Shown here: piece after piece, positions 1 through 7,766 of the stretch
Numbering within the stretch: the first letter of the stretch is position 1
Layout: each line of letters begins with the position of its first letter
DNA from: JBMZCV01 sp049613665
Lineage (GTDB): Bacteria > Bacteroidota > Bacteroidia > Chitinophagales > UBA2359
Length of the DNA stretch: 24,493 nucleotides
Assembly: GCA_049613665.1 (NCBI GenBank)
Contig: JBMZCV010000064.1
Coordinates: 1 to 24,493, forward strand
Reading direction: 5' to 3'
Translations under genes and position numbers: made by a program
Notes under the pieces: generated by a model
Seen by the model: only the letters and a program-made list of their open reading frames with translations
What the model was told of the DNA's origin: nothing
Databases searched by the model: none

Positions 1-7
1 AAAAAAA

Positions 8-87
8 AGACTGCTTCGTGCCTCGCAGTGACAAAAAAATGTATCGCTTTTCCCTCTTTTTGTCATGACGAGCCTGCAAAGCCATCT
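8..87. repeat. Imperfect inverted-repeat pair, dispersed-repeat-like
   Basis: The segment at 8-32 (AGACTGCTTCGTGCCTCGCA...) and the reverse complement of 62-87 (AGATGGCTTTGCAGGCTCG...) are clearly related, so the two arms form an imperfect inverted repeat around an A/T-rich centre. Sequences of the type TGCTTCGTGCCTCGCAGTGAC recur between genes in many bacterial genomes, to my knowledge including Bacteroidota. I infer a small non-autonomous dispersed element. No gene lies inside it. Confidence 0.5.
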
Positions 88-189
88 AATCATATAAGCA
101 ATACAAAAACGTAAATGAAAAAATATAATACCCTCTGAAATCGTGCAAAACCCTCAACGACAAAAAAAACGCCTTTCTGTTCAAAAAAA

Positions 190-232
190 AACGATAAATC
201 TCGACGTTGCTGCGTGTTATCACTAGCAACAA
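190..232. repeat. Dispersed intergenic repeat, copy 1
   Basis: This stretch shares the core GTTGCTGYGTGTTATCAC, the following AACAA and an upstream AAAACGA with 13947-13986. GTTGC at 206-210 can pair with GCAAC at 226-230. Both copies are outside genes. The relationship is seen directly in the sequence; the nature of the element is unknown. Confidence 0.5.
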
Positions 233-256
233 AGCAAAAATAAATTATACATATTG

Positions 257-288
257 TTTGCAGTTTCAAACATTATAAGTTATATTTG
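257..288 (+). promoter_or_regulatory. Bacteroidota-type promoter (TTTG, 20 nt, TATATTTG)
   Basis: TTTG at 257-260 and TATATTTG at 281-288 match the Bacteroidota housekeeping consensus (-33 TTTG, -7 TAnnTTTG) exactly, with 20 nt between them. Transcription would begin near 293-296, about 20 nt upstream of the DUF6261-like reading frame at 316. The rsmG promoter in this window has the same spacing. Confidence 0.7.
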
Positions 289-315
289 TTATGGTTTTTT
301 TTTAACTAAACAAAT

Positions 316-675
316 ATAAAAGTAAATACTCCAAGATTAGCCAGATTTCGCAACAGCGAGTTTATTGCTTTTATGGATGATATCATTGAATTGACTAGGC
401 AAACCAATTTTGCTCCTTTAGCCACTCCATCCGCAGACTTAGAAACAGCTTATACCAATTTGGATATAGCTTTCAAAATTACACAAGGTAGCTTGCTCAC
501 TCAAAGCGTACAAGTGCTAGATACTGGCCGTGACCTCGCCATCAGGAGCATCAAAACCATAGCAAAAGCCTATGGTTTGCACTACAAAGAGACTTATCGC
601 TTGGCAGCAGCCATTTTGCAGGAATTGAATAAGTATAACCGCAGCATTCATACGCTCTCCTATCCAACAAATTGA
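316..675 (+). pseudogene. Truncated DUF6261-like protein, probable gene remnant
   Basis: The frame is open from 310 (after TAA at 307-309) to TGA at 673-675. It reads IKVNTPRLARFRNSEFIAFM and then the 100 residues that follow ATG at 373. The beginning (NTPRL..RNSEF..FM) and the middle (AY..LD.AFK, SLLT, DTGRDLAIRSI, AILQELNKYN) resemble, from memory, Bacteroidota DUF6261 proteins of about 230-250 residues. The expected ATG before KVNTPRL is ATA at 316-318, and the second half of the family is missing. An exact promoter lies just upstream and a terminator downstream, so it is probably still transcribed. A short product starting at ATG 373 is possible. The alternative is an unrelated small hypothetical protein. 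The function is unknown. Confidence 0.5.
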
Positions 676-761
676 TAAAGAAATATAATTAGGCAGAAAT
701 ACCAAGTCAGACAAAAATAAACATTCGCCTCATTTTTTGTTGTAGAAGTGTCAGATAGCCA

Positions 762-809
762 AAAAAAAGTTCGTCATTATTCTAAAAAGAATAATGACGA
801 ACTTTTTTT
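762..809. terminator. Bidirectional intrinsic terminator
   Basis: A perfect 22-bp inverted repeat, 762-783 against 788-809, with an AAAA loop. It has A-rich and T-rich outer flanks, so it gives a U-tract on either strand. It lies between the convergent ends of the DUF6261-like frame (675) and ftsZ (843) and should end both transcripts, including the whole dcw cluster transcript. Confidence 0.9.
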
Positions 810-842
810 ATTTAATATTTTATTGAGAAAACAACGAAAATA

Positions 843-2285
843 TTAGTCAATGTTATCATGCAAAAACGGGTTGCGTTTTTTCAATTCCGCACGTTTTTTC
901 TCATCTTCAAACAAAGAATATTTAGACACATTCGACTCCGAAGAGTGTGGCATATCTTCTAGTTTGATATTTCGACGTTTGTAAGCTGGCTCTCTTTCTA
1001 GCTCGCTCAAATCATTTTGTTGTAGCTTCATGCTCAAGCCACGCAAACGCTTCTTACGCTCCATGAATACACGCATACGGTCTTCCTCATTCATATTGGT
1101 GCGAGAAGTGCGACGAGAAAAACGCTCTTCCTGAATAGGTTCTACTTTTTTCTGATTCATATCTGTCGGATACTCATCTTCAAAAGAATAAACACGTTTC
1201 TTCTCAGTTGTTTTTGGTTTATATGACTCTTTGCGTTTTGGCTTATCATCTAAAGGCATCACGATACGAGACTCTCTTCTATTGGATTCAAGCTCAAAAG
1301 ACATGTCATCTTTAATAGTTACAGTACCTTCAAAGCCAGTTGCAATTACTGTAACACTCAATTTGTCGCCCAAAGCATCGTCCGTACAATTTCCCCAAAT
1401 TACTTCTGACGTATAGCCAGCAGCTTCTTGAATGTAATTGGTAATGTCGCCTACTTCGTCCATCAACACTTCTTTTGTGCCAGACGAAATATTTAACAAA
1501 ATGTGTTTTGCACCTCTAATGTCGTTTTCGTTCAACAATGGAGATGACAAAGCAGCTTTTACAGCTTTCATAGCACGGTCTTCGCCATCGGCAACGCCTG
1601 TTCCCATAATTGCTACACCGCTATTTCGCATAACTGTTCCCACATCTTCAAAATCCACATTGACATAACCTGGAACTGTAATAATTTCGGCAATACCTTT
1701 TGCAGCAGTTGTCAAAATATCATCGGCTTTGCTAAAAGCATCAGATAAAGAAGCATTGCCATACAAATCTCTCAACTTGTCGTTAGATACAATGATGAGC
1801 GTATCTACGCTTTCTTTCATCTCTTCAATGCCTTTTTGAGCTTGCATAATACGCTTGCGGCCTTCAAAAGCGAAAGGTGCTGTCACGATACCTACTGTCA
1901 GAATGCCAAGTTCACGGGCAGCTTTTGCTACGATAGGTGCACCACCTGTTCCTGTGCCACCGCCCATACCAGCCGTAATGAAGACCATTTTTGTGCCTCC
2001 GCTCAAGGCTTGCTTGATTTCGTCAATCGATTCGATAGTTGCATTTTTGCCCACTTCTGGCTGCGAACCTGCTCCACGGCCTTCGGTTAGTCCAGGGCCT
2101 AATTGTACTTGTAAAGGCACGGCACTTTGCTCTAGTGCTTGTGCATCGGTGTTGCAAATCACGAAATTTACCCCTACGATGCCTTGGTTATACATGTGAT
2201 TTACAGCGTTGCTGCCGCCACCGCCAACGCCTATGACTTTTATTATAGATTCTTGCTCTTTTGGTGAGTCAAATTGAATAGACAT
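843..2285 (-). CDS. ftsZ: Cell division protein FtsZ
   Basis: Tubulin-like GTPase that polymerises into the Z ring at mid-cell and recruits the division machinery. It has the N-terminal nucleotide-binding GVGGGGSNAV (about residues 19-28) and the tubulin signature GGGTGTGG (108-115). The globular part ends near residue 325. A long charged tail of about 155 residues, rich in K, R and E, follows and closes with NPFLHDNID, a C-terminal peptide typical of Bacteroidota FtsZ that should bind FtsA. At 480 residues it is longer than the E. coli protein because of the tail. The ATG at 2285 suits the conserved N-terminus. It is the last gene of the cluster, but 524 bp separate it from ftsA. The identification is certain. 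Confidence 0.99.
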   Translation of the reverse strand: MSIQFDSPKEQESIIKVIGVGGGGSNAVNHMYNQGIVGVNFVICNTDAQALEQSAVPLQVQLGPGLTEGRGAGSQPEVGKNATIESIDEIKQALSGGTKMVFITAGMGGGTGTGGAPIVAKAARELGILTVGIVTAPFAFEGRKRIMQAQKGIEEMKESVDTLIIVSNDKLRDLYGNASLSDAFSKADDILTTAAKGIAEIITVPGYVNVDFEDVGTVMRNSGVAIMGTGVADGEDRAMKAVKAALSSPLLNENDIRGAKHILLNISSGTKEVLMDEVGDITNYIQEAAGYTSEVIWGNCTDDALGDKLSVTVIATGFEGTVTIKDDMSFELESNRRESRIVMPLDDKPKRKESYKPKTTEKKRVYSFEDEYPTDMNQKKVEPIQEERFSRRTSRTNMNEEDRMRVFMERKKRLRGLSMKLQQNDLSELEREPAYKRRNIKLEDMPHSSESNVSKYSLFEDEKKRAELKKRNPFLHDNID

Positions 2286-2809
2286 AGCAAAATATTTTGA
2301 ATGTTATCTGTCGTCTTAAAAAATTTTTACCGCTTTCTTTAGCTATAAAAATTTATTTTTTGAAATAAAAAAAATGTAATTTAATGAATATGCTTTTTCT
2401 CAAAAACATATTAAAAGAGTTTGCTTTCATGTAAAAAAACTAACCGCTTAGTTTTTAATGCGTTAGCAACTCAAACAAGCTATTTTCATAATAGTGTTTG
2501 GCACTTAAAAATAAAAAACGCATTTAGTTTACAAACTCTTTATAAGTTGTATATCTGGAACAAGATATAGATAGTAAAAAATATGACTTTTTTACGAGAA
2601 AAACAAGTCTATTTTCTATTTTTCTAAAAGATGTGATATATTTTTCGACTATTTGTATTTATTTTTTTGCAACAAGGGAAAAAACATGTTTTATAACAAA
2701 AAAAATAAATTTTAGTTCATACAATAGCTAGGCCAATTGTGAGAGCTAACATGTCAATTGTGAATATGTTAGCAACTCAAACAAGCTGTATCAAATTAGT
2801 ATTTGACAC
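2286..2809. other. 524-bp ftsA-ftsZ intergenic region with repeats
   Basis: No reading frame is convincing here. It holds two copies of an intergenic repeat (2457-2508 and 2763-2813). It also has a doubled CAATTGTGA (2734-2742 and 2755-2763) and an inverted pair GCTAACAT / ATGTTAGC (2745-2752 and 2766-2773). On the minus strand I find no exact TAnnTTTG element with a properly spaced TTTG to serve ftsZ. ftsZ may therefore depend on readthrough from upstream or on a promoter that deviates from the consensus. Confidence 0.6.
2457..2508 (-). repeat. Intergenic repeat family R1, copy A
   Basis: Read on the minus strand it begins TTAAGTGCCAAACACT and ends GCTAACGCATT. Copies B (2763-2813), C (16231-16288) and D (21630-21670) share one or both ends. 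Copies A and B have an identical 20-bp stretch, GTTAGCAACTCAAACAAGCT (2462-2481 and 2768-2787). Confidence 0.6.
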
Positions 2810-2813
2810 TTAG
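2763..2813 (-). repeat. Intergenic repeat family R1, copy B, abutting the ftsA stop
   Basis: Diverged copy, minus strand CTAAGTGTCAAATACT...GCTAACATATT. The TAA within its first bases (2812-2810) is the ftsA stop codon, so the element begins exactly where ftsA ends. Confidence 0.55.
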
Positions 2814-4156
2814 CCAAAATCTTTCACATCTCCTTCCAACCATTCTCGTCCTTTTTTCAGCAAGTTTTCCCACCACGATGAGCTTCCGCTATTGCTAGTA
2901 ACTTTTTCTCTAGTAAAAGGCGTTGTGTCTTCTTCTTCCTCCTCTTTTTCAGAAAAATGGTCGTTTATATCTTCTTCTTCTTCTGTTGGAATAGGATTAT
3001 TGCTCAAAGATTTGATAGCCAAGCCAATAACAGTTGCATACAATGGGTCGTGCAATTCACCTATGCCATTTGCTGCTGTTGTGAGATGCTCCGTTGGCAC
3101 GCCAATACGCACATCTAAGCCAGTCAAATATTCGGTAAGAAAACGCAAATATCGCAACCTCGCACCACCACCTGTCACAACTATTCCGCCAATCAGTTTA
3201 TTGTCATAACCAGAGTGACGAATTTCGTAATAGACATGTTCCAAAATCTCTTCCATTCTAGCTTGAATAATATAGGCTAGATTTTTGATAGAAATTTCCC
3301 GAGGGTCTCTCCCTCTCAAGCCTGGAATAGAAACGATTGCGGCTTCTTGTGCTTCTGAAGCGATAGCACAGCCAAACTTCAGTTTCATTTTTTCGGCTTG
3401 CTCACGCATAACCAAACAGCCTTCTTTGATATCTTCCGTAATGATGTTTCCACCCAAAGGAATCACCGCTGTATGTCGGATAATTCCTTCTTGAAAAATT
3501 GTAATATCCGTAGTGCCTCCACCAATATCAACTAATGCAATGCCAGCTTCTTTTTCCTCATCGCTCAACACAGCCGAAGCCGAAGCAATAGGTTCTAAAA
3601 TGAGTTCTGCAACAGTCAATCCAGCTTTTTCTACACACCGATGTATATTTTTGATAGCTGCTGTTTGGCCCGTAATGATGTGAAAGTCAGCTTCTAGCCG
3701 CACTCCCGACATACCGACAGGCTCTTTGATGCCTTCTTCATCATCTATCACAAATTCTTGTGGCAGTACATGAATGATTTTTTCGCCTGGTGGCAAGACG
3801 AGTTTGTGCATATCAGCCACCAATTTATCTATATCTGCTTGGCTTATTTCGTCATGATCATGGTCACGCATCACATATCCTCTGTGTCGCATACTCTTGA
3901 CGTGCTGCCCTGCAATGCCGACATACACATTTTGAATTTCAACTCCAGATTTTTTCTTTGCTTCTGCAACAGCTTTCTGTATTGCTTGAACCGTTTTATC
4001 TATATTAGAAATAACGCCTCGCATAACGCCCAAAGACTCTGCTCGTCCTACACCAAGTACTTCTATTTTACCGTGTTCATTCTTACGAGCAACGATAGCA
4101 CATACTTTTGTAGTTCCAATGTCTAAACCGACTACAATGGGAGAAACATTATTCAT
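2810..4156 (-). CDS. ftsA: Cell division protein FtsA
   Basis: Actin-like ATPase that tethers FtsZ filaments to the cytoplasmic membrane. The phosphate-1 motif GLDIGTTKVCAIVA (about residues 10-23) and phosphate-2 DIGGGTTDITIF (about 215-226) are present, as is a late VVTGGGARLR adenosine motif. After a very acidic stretch (TEEEEDIND..SEKEEEEED) the protein ends in SSSWWENLLKKGREWLEG, an amphipathic helix of the membrane-targeting type. At 448 residues it is slightly longer than E. coli FtsA (about 420). ATG at 4156 lies 9 bp after ftsQ, so the two are surely co-transcribed. Its stop codon falls at the edge of repeat copy B. The identification is certain. Confidence 0.98.
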   Translation of the reverse strand: MNNVSPIVVGLDIGTTKVCAIVARKNEHGKIEVLGVGRAESLGVMRGVISNIDKTVQAIQKAVAEAKKKSGVEIQNVYVGIAGQHVKSMRHRGYVMRDHDHDEISQADIDKLVADMHKLVLPPGEKIIHVLPQEFVIDDEEGIKEPVGMSGVRLEADFHIITGQTAAIKNIHRCVEKAGLTVAELILEPIASASAVLSDEEKEAGIALVDIGGGTTDITIFQEGIIRHTAVIPLGGNIITEDIKEGCLVMREQAEKMKLKFGCAIASEAQEAAIVSIPGLRGRDPREISIKNLAYIIQARMEEILEHVYYEIRHSGYDNKLIGGIVVTGGGARLRYLRFLTEYLTGLDVRIGVPTEHLTTAANGIGELHDPLYATVIGLAIKSLSNNPIPTEEEEDINDHFSEKEEEEEDTTPFTREKVTSNSGSSSWWENLLKKGREWLEGDVKDFG

Positions 4157-4165
4157 ACTTGTAAA

Positions 4166-4948
4166 TTATTTTTTAGTACAAACGATTTGATTTTTGTACT
4201 TTAAATTAATAGTTCGGTATTTATCCCAGCCAACATTTGCAAGTCCTTCTTTGTAAAAAACTAGCAGTTTGGCAATTTTTTGTTTTTTATTTTCTACTGA
4301 ACCTAAATTTATTTCGTGATTTCCTATTTTTGGCGTTAAAATAAAATCGCCATTTTCTTCTATATATATTTGTTCAAAAAGTGATTGCAACAATTTATCG
4401 TCTTTGATATATTCCATCAAACTATAAATGTCTTGCACAACATCTGTTTCTATATTGCCCAGATTTTTGCCATTGTCGGCAATATAACCAGAAGCAATAG
4501 GTACTCTAGCCGAAAAATCGCTCGATGTAGGCATTTTGATGCCCGACCGACTCACATAATAGCTAACATTGCTTTCGCTAACAATTCTAACTAATGGCTC
4601 ATGTTGTTTTACCTCTACCCACATTTTGCCTCTGATATCCAAATATACCTCAGCATTTCTTATATAAGGGTTTTCTTCTAAAAAATGTTCTAATTTTTGT
4701 AAATTAATTTGTTTAGTTGGCAGTTGAAACGTATTACCTGCCATTTGGCTCGTAATGAGCTTTTGTACATCTTCTTTGTTTACAAAATAATTGCCTTTTT
4801 CATAATCTATTACAATTTCTATGGCTTTGCAAACGACATTTCCTTGCACTCTACTAGACAAACCTAAAAGAAACAAAAAGCTTACCAAAACTATAATCCA
4901 TGTTAAAGCAACGATGATATGTTTAAATTTTGCTATTGTGTCTTTCAT
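4166..4948 (-). CDS. ftsQ: Cell division protein FtsQ
   Basis: Bitopic membrane protein that links cytoplasmic FtsZ/FtsA to the periplasmic septal enzymes. A short basic N-terminus (MKDTIAKFKH) is followed by one membrane segment at about residues 12-33 (IIVALTWIIVLVSFLFLLGL). A periplasmic part follows with a POTRA-like stretch (YFVNKEDVQKLI, LEHFLEENPYIRNAEVYLDIRGKMWVEV) and a beta-rich domain. The length, 260 residues, is usual for the family. Sequence conservation is low, as is common for FtsQ, but the topology and the murC-ftsQ-ftsA order make the call firm. The ATG at 4948 is 52 bp downstream of murC. Confidence 0.9.
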   Translation of the reverse strand: MKDTIAKFKHIIVALTWIIVLVSFLFLLGLSSRVQGNVVCKAIEIVIDYEKGNYFVNKEDVQKLITSQMAGNTFQLPTKQINLQKLEHFLEENPYIRNAEVYLDIRGKMWVEVKQHEPLVRIVSESNVSYYVSRSGIKMPTSSDFSARVPIASGYIADNGKNLGNIETDVVQDIYSLMEYIKDDKLLQSLFEQIYIEENGDFILTPKIGNHEINLGSVENKKQKIAKLLVFYKEGLANVGWDKYRTINLKYKNQIVCTKK

Positions 4949-5000
4949 AAAAAATATGGAATTAACTGATAGTTTATTTTTGAGACTAAAAGGATAAAAT

Positions 5001-6377
5001 TTAAATAGTTTTTAATAACATTTTTTTTATGGGCTGCACCAACTTATCAATATTGCCAGCTCCTACGGTTAGAAGCACTTCGTTTTGTTGCGTTTCCAAA
5101 AGTTTCAACAAATCATCATAATGACACAACATTTTTTGTTTTGCTGTTGCTTTTTCAAATATAAGATGCGAACTTACTCCCTCAATAGGCAGTTCCCTTG
5201 CAGGATAAATATTGAGCAAAATCAAACGGTCGGCAAGGCTCAAACTTTCTGCAAATTCGACTGCCAAATCTTTTGTGCGACTATACAGGTGTGGCTGAAA
5301 AATAACCGTAATTTGCTTGTCGGCATATAGAGAACGAACAGAATGTAGCAAAGCTTTTATTTCTTCGGGGTGATGTGCATAATCATCTATCATTACCAAG
5401 TTTGGAGTGCGAATAAGATATTCAAAACGGCGATAAATGCCTTTGAAATCTGCCATCGCTTTGCTTATTTTCTCAGCTTCAATACCCAACTGTTTTGCGA
5501 CCGTCATAGCCGCCAAAGCATTTTCTACATTGTGCCAGCCACCAATATGTAAATGAACTTTAGCTAATTGTTTATTATTTTTTTGCCACAAAAATTGATA
5601 GCTTCCATTTTCATCAATTATCAACGCTTTTGTTGCACTATCTGCTTGCTTATTTTTTATACTATATGTAAAAAGCTGATTATTTGTGTCTTGCAATTGC
5701 AACTTTTCAATAATACTTACTTCTTTTTGCACAATTAAAGTTCCATGCTCTTTAATTTGTTTGGTAAATTGCAAAAAAGCAGCTTCTATATTTTCACGAG
5801 TGCCATAAATATCTAAATGGTCGGTATCTACTGCCGTGATGACTGCGATGTTTGGTTGCAAACGCAAAAAAGAACGGTCATATTCATCGGCTTCTACCAC
5901 AATCACATCATTTTTTCCAATAACAAAATTAGAGTTGTAGTTGAGCATAATGCCACCTACAAAAGCCGTACAATCATAGCCCGAATGCTTTAAAATATGT
6001 GTAAGCATACTCGTAACAGAAGTTTTGCCATGTGAACCAGCAATCGCTATCGTAAAAGCATTTTCTGTAATCAACTCTAAGGTTTCGGAACGTTTTTTCA
6101 CAAAAAAACCATGCCTCTGATAATAGCTCAATTCACTATGGTTATTTGGAATTGCTGGCGTATAAACGACAATATCAACATCTTTTGGCAAACTTTCTAC
6201 ATCTTCTTTAAAACGTATTTTCATGCCTTCTTTTTCGAGTTGCTTTGTCAAAACCGTTGCCGTTTTATCATAACCCAGCACCTCTATTCCCAAATGATTG
6301 AAGTATCGAGCAACTGCACTCATTCCTATGCCTCCAATGCCAATGAAGTAGGCTTTTTTGATGTTTTTTAGCTTCAA
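5001..6377 (-). CDS. murC: UDP-N-acetylmuramate--L-alanine ligase MurC
   Basis: Cytoplasmic ATP-dependent ligase that adds the first residue, L-alanine, to UDP-MurNAc. It shows the N-terminal nucleotide-fold GIGGIGMSAVARYF (about 13-26) and the ATP loop AGSHGKTSVTSM (113-124). It also has VVEADEYDRSFL and DTDHLDIYG in the central domain, and DDYAHHPEEIKA plus GAGNID in the C-terminal domain. At 458 residues it has normal length. The start is TTG at 6377: the MKLKNIKKAYFIG N-terminus matches the family, there is no in-frame ATG just upstream, and the next Met (residue 19) lies inside the conserved motif. It is preceded by a 208-bp gap after murG. Confidence 0.97.
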   Translation of the reverse strand: MKLKNIKKAYFIGIGGIGMSAVARYFNHLGIEVLGYDKTATVLTKQLEKEGMKIRFKEDVESLPKDVDIVVYTPAIPNNHSELSYYQRHGFFVKKRSETLELITENAFTIAIAGSHGKTSVTSMLTHILKHSGYDCTAFVGGIMLNYNSNFVIGKNDVIVVEADEYDRSFLRLQPNIAVITAVDTDHLDIYGTRENIEAAFLQFTKQIKEHGTLIVQKEVSIIEKLQLQDTNNQLFTYSIKNKQADSATKALIIDENGSYQFLWQKNNKQLAKVHLHIGGWHNVENALAAMTVAKQLGIEAEKISKAMADFKGIYRRFEYLIRTPNLVMIDDYAHHPEEIKALLHSVRSLYADKQITVIFQPHLYSRTKDLAVEFAESLSLADRLILLNIYPARELPIEGVSSHLIFEKATAKQKMLCHYDDLLKLLETQQNEVLLTVGAGNIDKLVQPIKKMLLKTI

Positions 6378-6585
6378 AATGTGATATTTTTAGCTGATTG
6401 TTTATTATTTTTTTAAATAAAAAATTCTAGCACATTATCATATTTTTACATAAAAACGCAAATCTAGTAAAAATAATGACGTTTTTTAACAATTTAGTAA
6501 CTTGCTTTTATTTTTTTTTTCATAAAACACCTTTATTTTTTACAAAACACCCTGAAATATGTTAAAAAAATGACAATCATTATGT

Positions 6586-7695
6586 CTATTTTTCTGCTAT
6601 TAAGTCCAAAACTTCTTTTGCAATACGGTCGGCTGCGTCTAAAATAGCCATCTTTTTGATATTTTCACTCAAAGTTTTATTTTTTTCTGCATCAAATAAC
6701 AGTTCATAAATATTATCAAAAAGTTCTGTTTTTGCTTGCTCATCACGCACCATAACAGCCGCATTTTTATTGACTAAAGCCATTGCATTTGCTGTTTGAT
6801 GGTCTTCAGTAACGTTTGGCGAAGGCATCAAAATAGCTGGCTTGCCCACTATGCAAAGTTCCGAAATAGTGCCTCCTGCACGAGAAACAATCGCATCGGC
6901 AGCGATGTAAGCCAAATCCATTTTATAGACAAAAGCAGTTGGAAATACACAATCCGAATAATCTTTTGCGACTTCTTTTGCCCAATCAATATAAAATTTT
7001 CCTGTTTGCCAAATAACTTGAATATTATGCTCTCGAAATTTGTCTAAATGTGCTGCAATGCCTTCGTTAATGCCTTTAGCTCCTAAGCTTCCACCTGTTA
7101 CAAATAGCGTTTTTTTGTTAGGTGATAAATTAAAGTGCTTTAGTGCCTCTTCTTTTGTCCCTTTTAATGCAACAATATGATCACGCACAGGGTTTCCTGT
7201 AATAATGATTTTTTTCTCATCAAAATACTTTCCCAAATTGTCATATACAACGCAAATTTTATCAGCTCCTTTTGCCAAAAGTCTATTTGTGATACCTGGA
7301 TATGAATTTTGCTCTTGTATCAAACTAGGTGTGCCTCTCAAAGCTGCCATTTTTAATAAAGGCCCACTTGCATAACCACCAACACCTACTGCTACATTTG
7401 GTTTGAAACGCCTTACAATAAAAAAAGACCTAACCAAACTCGTCAATAATTTGACTGGAAACAACAAATTTTGCCATGTCAAACGCCTTTGAAAACCACT
7501 TATCCATAAGCCTTCAATATTGTAGCCAGCTTTTGGTACAGCCGTCATTTCTATACGTCCTTTTGCTCCTACAAATAAAATTTCGATAGAGCCATCTATT
7601 TTTTTTAGTGCATTTGCTATTGCAATAGCTGGGAAAACATGGCCGCCTGTACCGCCACCGCTAACAATAACTTTTATATTTTTATTACTGCTCAT
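6586..7695 (-). CDS. murG: UDP-GlcNAc:lipid I N-acetylglucosaminyltransferase MurG
   Basis: Peripheral inner-membrane glycosyltransferase (GT28, GT-B fold) that adds GlcNAc to lipid I to give lipid II. Seen are the glycine-rich GGGTGGHVFPAIAIA (about residues 13-27), GVGGYASGP and QEQNSYPG in the acceptor half, TGGSLGAKGIN at the start of the donor half, and SRAGGTISEL...PSPNVTEDHQTANA for UDP-GlcNAc binding. I chose ATG at 7695; the frame opens two codons earlier at a TTG (7701), which gives no family match. The product is 369 residues, normal length. The start is 71 bp downstream of ftsW. Confidence 0.98.
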   Translation of the reverse strand: MSSNKNIKVIVSGGGTGGHVFPAIAIANALKKIDGSIEILFVGAKGRIEMTAVPKAGYNIEGLWISGFQRRLTWQNLLFPVKLLTSLVRSFFIVRRFKPNVAVGVGGYASGPLLKMAALRGTPSLIQEQNSYPGITNRLLAKGADKICVVYDNLGKYFDEKKIIITGNPVRDHIVALKGTKEEALKHFNLSPNKKTLFVTGGSLGAKGINEGIAAHLDKFREHNIQVIWQTGKFYIDWAKEVAKDYSDCVFPTAFVYKMDLAYIAADAIVSRAGGTISELCIVGKPAILMPSPNVTEDHQTANAMALVNKNAAVMVRDEQAKTELFDNIYELLFDAEKNKTLSENIKKMAILDAADRIAKEVLDLIAEK

Positions 7696-7766
7696 TGTCA
7701 AAATGCTTAAAATAATTTTTATGATGTTTTATCTGGATTAAAGCAGATTTTAGCTTAAAAAGCTAT

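Noticed and set aside
1855..2199. 114-codon plus-strand frame opposite ftsZ
   Set aside because: Shadow of the highly conserved GTPase domain on the other strand.
2498..2507. TTGGCAC in the repeat family looked like a sigma-54 -24 element
   Set aside because: No TTGC follows at the required spacing in any of the copies (2498, 16232, 21631, 21660).
6459..6490. Possible murC promoter: minus-strand TAGATTTG at 6466-6459
   Set aside because: The -7 element is exact, but the only upstream partner is ATTG at 23 nt, outside the spacing seen in the two good promoters.
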